Both the position numbers and the translations under genes were made by a program. From RGVT01 sp037129475 (GTDB lineage: Bacteria > Planctomycetota > Planctomycetia > Pirellulales > UBA1268): DNA of 23,562 nucleotides. The number at the start of each line of letters is the position of its first letter. Positions within the stretch are counted from its first letter, which is position 1. Under the pieces are notes generated by a model, which was not told where the DNA came from, made no database searches, and saw only the letters and a program-made list of their open reading frames with translations. Below are positions 22,692 through 23,562 of this stretch, in pieces. The stretch is taken from NCBI GenBank assembly GCA_037129475.1, contig JBAXUY010000043.1, positions 1 through 23,562 on the forward strand, read 5' to 3'.

Positions 22692-22742
22692 CGAGGTCGC
22701 GGGAGCGTTGCGAGGTCGATCCGGAATCAGCAGGCACATTCG

Positions 22743-23417
22743 ATGCCCATGGCGGCGGCAGTGGATTCGACGGCGATGCAGTCGGCGAGGTCGACTGTGG
22801 CGAGTGCGCTCAATCTGAGCGTGCTGGTGCTGAACCGCTCGTTCGTGGCCGTGCACATCACGAACGTCCGACGGGCGATCACCCTGCTGTTTCGTGATCT
22901 CGCCGAGGTGGTGCACATCGAGGACGGCCGGTATTCCGCCTATCCGTTCGAGTCGTGGCGGGAACTTTCGGCGCTGCAGGCGTCGTTCCGCACGCCCGAC
23001 CAAGACTGGGTGCGGGCCGTCGGCTACGAACTGCAGGCGCCGCGGGTGATTCGTCTCGTGGCCTGCGACCGCGGGCCGCGTCAGGGCTTGCGGTTCAATC
23101 GGCGCAACGTGTTCGCCCGTGACGGCAACCAGTGTCAGTATTGCGGCCGGAATTTCCCCACGAGTGAACTGTCGCTCGACCACGTGGTGCCCCGCAGCCG
23201 CGGCGGCACGGCGACGTGGGAAAACATCGTGTGCGCGTGCGTCGCCTGCAACGTCCGGAAGGGCGGCCGCACGCCCCACGAGGCACGGATGCAGATGATC
23301 CGCCAGCCCGTGAAGCCGAAGCGCAGCCCCCTGCTCTCGATCAAGCTCGGCAACCCGAAGTATCAGAGCTGGAGGAGCTTCGTCGACAACGCCTACTGGC
23401 TCGTCGATCTGAAGTAG
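22743..23417 (+). CDS. HNH endonuclease family protein
   Basis: A 224-residue protein. The N-terminal block LSVLVLNRSFVAVHITNVRRAITLLF (25-50) is typical of a widespread stand-alone HNH family in bacteria. The nuclease domain has a zinc site, CQYC (C131, C134) and CVAC (C166, C169), around the catalytic segment LDHVVPRSRGG (H147) and WENIV (N161), then CNVRKGGRTPHEARM. All key residues are present. The role is unknown; the family is usually found alone in chromosomes, not tied to a restriction system, and no methylase is nearby. The ATG at 22743 is favoured since a promoter-like pair lies just upstream, but its ribosome site is weak and the ATGs at 22749 and 22776 are alternatives. Confidence 0.88.
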   Translation: MPMAAAVDSTAMQSARSTVASALNLSVLVLNRSFVAVHITNVRRAITLLFRDLAEVVHIEDGRYSAYPFESWRELSALQASFRTPDQDWVRAVGYELQAPRVIRLVACDRGPRQGLRFNRRNVFARDGNQCQYCGRNFPTSELSLDHVVPRSRGGTATWENIVCACVACNVRKGGRTPHEARMQMIRQPVKPKRSPLLSIKLGNPKYQSWRSFVDNAYWLVDLK

Positions 23418-23466
23418 CGCAGAAGTCGCCATCGTGGCCGACGTCTGCTCGGCGAGCCTCCGCTCG

Positions 23467-23562
23467 CTCTCGAGAGGCCTCGCCTCCAGGCGACCGTTCG
23501 CAACTGAGCTTCATCGAACGCGCCAGGCCCGGAGGGCCGGGTACACACCAGCGGGCGGAGGC
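23467..23562. repeat. Palindromic repeat cluster at the window end
   Basis: CTCTCGAGAG (23467-23476) is a perfect palindrome. TCGCCT-CC-AGGCGA (23480-23493) is a six-base hairpin, and GGCCC-GGA-GGGCC (23526-23538) is a five-base hairpin. The last matches, on the opposite strand, the repeat at 1-34, with both stem arms exchanged so that pairing is kept. No gene is seen between the HNH stop codon and the window end. Confidence 0.65.

Noticed and set aside
22662..22742. TTG start for the HNH endonuclease at 22662
   Set aside because: This stretch holds a promoter-like pair and encodes nothing family-like; the conserved N-terminal block begins after the ATG at 22743.

Overview
The window is a high-GC bacterial chromosome segment, most likely from a planctomycete. 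That assignment is inferred from the type of respiratory cluster: a PDZ-containing octaheme cytochrome beside a split b6-like cytochrome b, a Rieske protein with a long Ala/Pro/Lys-rich N-terminus, and a CoxC with a large insert. No rRNA, tRNA or CRISPR array was seen.

Region 1 (about 107-18065, all minus strand, read from high to low coordinates) is one tightly packed 15-gene respiratory cluster. The order is Rieske protein, cytochrome b6-like N-terminal half, cytochrome b C-terminal half, a 1491-residue membrane-anchored octaheme cytochrome c with a PDZ domain, two tandem blue-copper proteins, a diheme cytochrome c lipoprotein, CoxB, CoxA (A2-type), CtaA, CtaB, CoxC, CoxD, a SCO1-like copper chaperone and a DUF420/CtaM-like protein. 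All gaps are 43 nt or less and several genes overlap. A strong promoter-like pair (18216-18243) with a perfect 10-bp hairpin at the predicted transcript start lies upstream of the Rieske gene. The cluster encodes a whole quinol-to-oxygen chain: a bc-type complex without a cytochrome c1, several candidate periplasmic carriers (octaheme, blue copper, diheme), an aa3-type oxidase, heme A synthesis, and CuA/CuB assembly factors.

Region 2 (18385-20735, plus strand) holds purD and, overlapping it by ATGA, a Gfo/Idh/MocA-fold protein that lacks the usual EKP motif.

Region 3 (20736-21024) is a convergent intergenic stretch full of palindromic repeats. It contains a 142-bp MITE-like element with perfect 17-bp terminal inverted repeats, a double-hairpin element, and a partial element end. 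A diverged copy of the MITE-like element sits inside the 5' end of the SCO1-like gene, where it is translated. Related short palindromes lie at both window ends.

Region 4 (21025-23417) holds a minus-strand isopropylmalate/tartrate-type dehydrogenase with its own promoter, a small minus-strand Cys-rich zinc-ribbon protein, and a divergent plus-strand HNH endonuclease.
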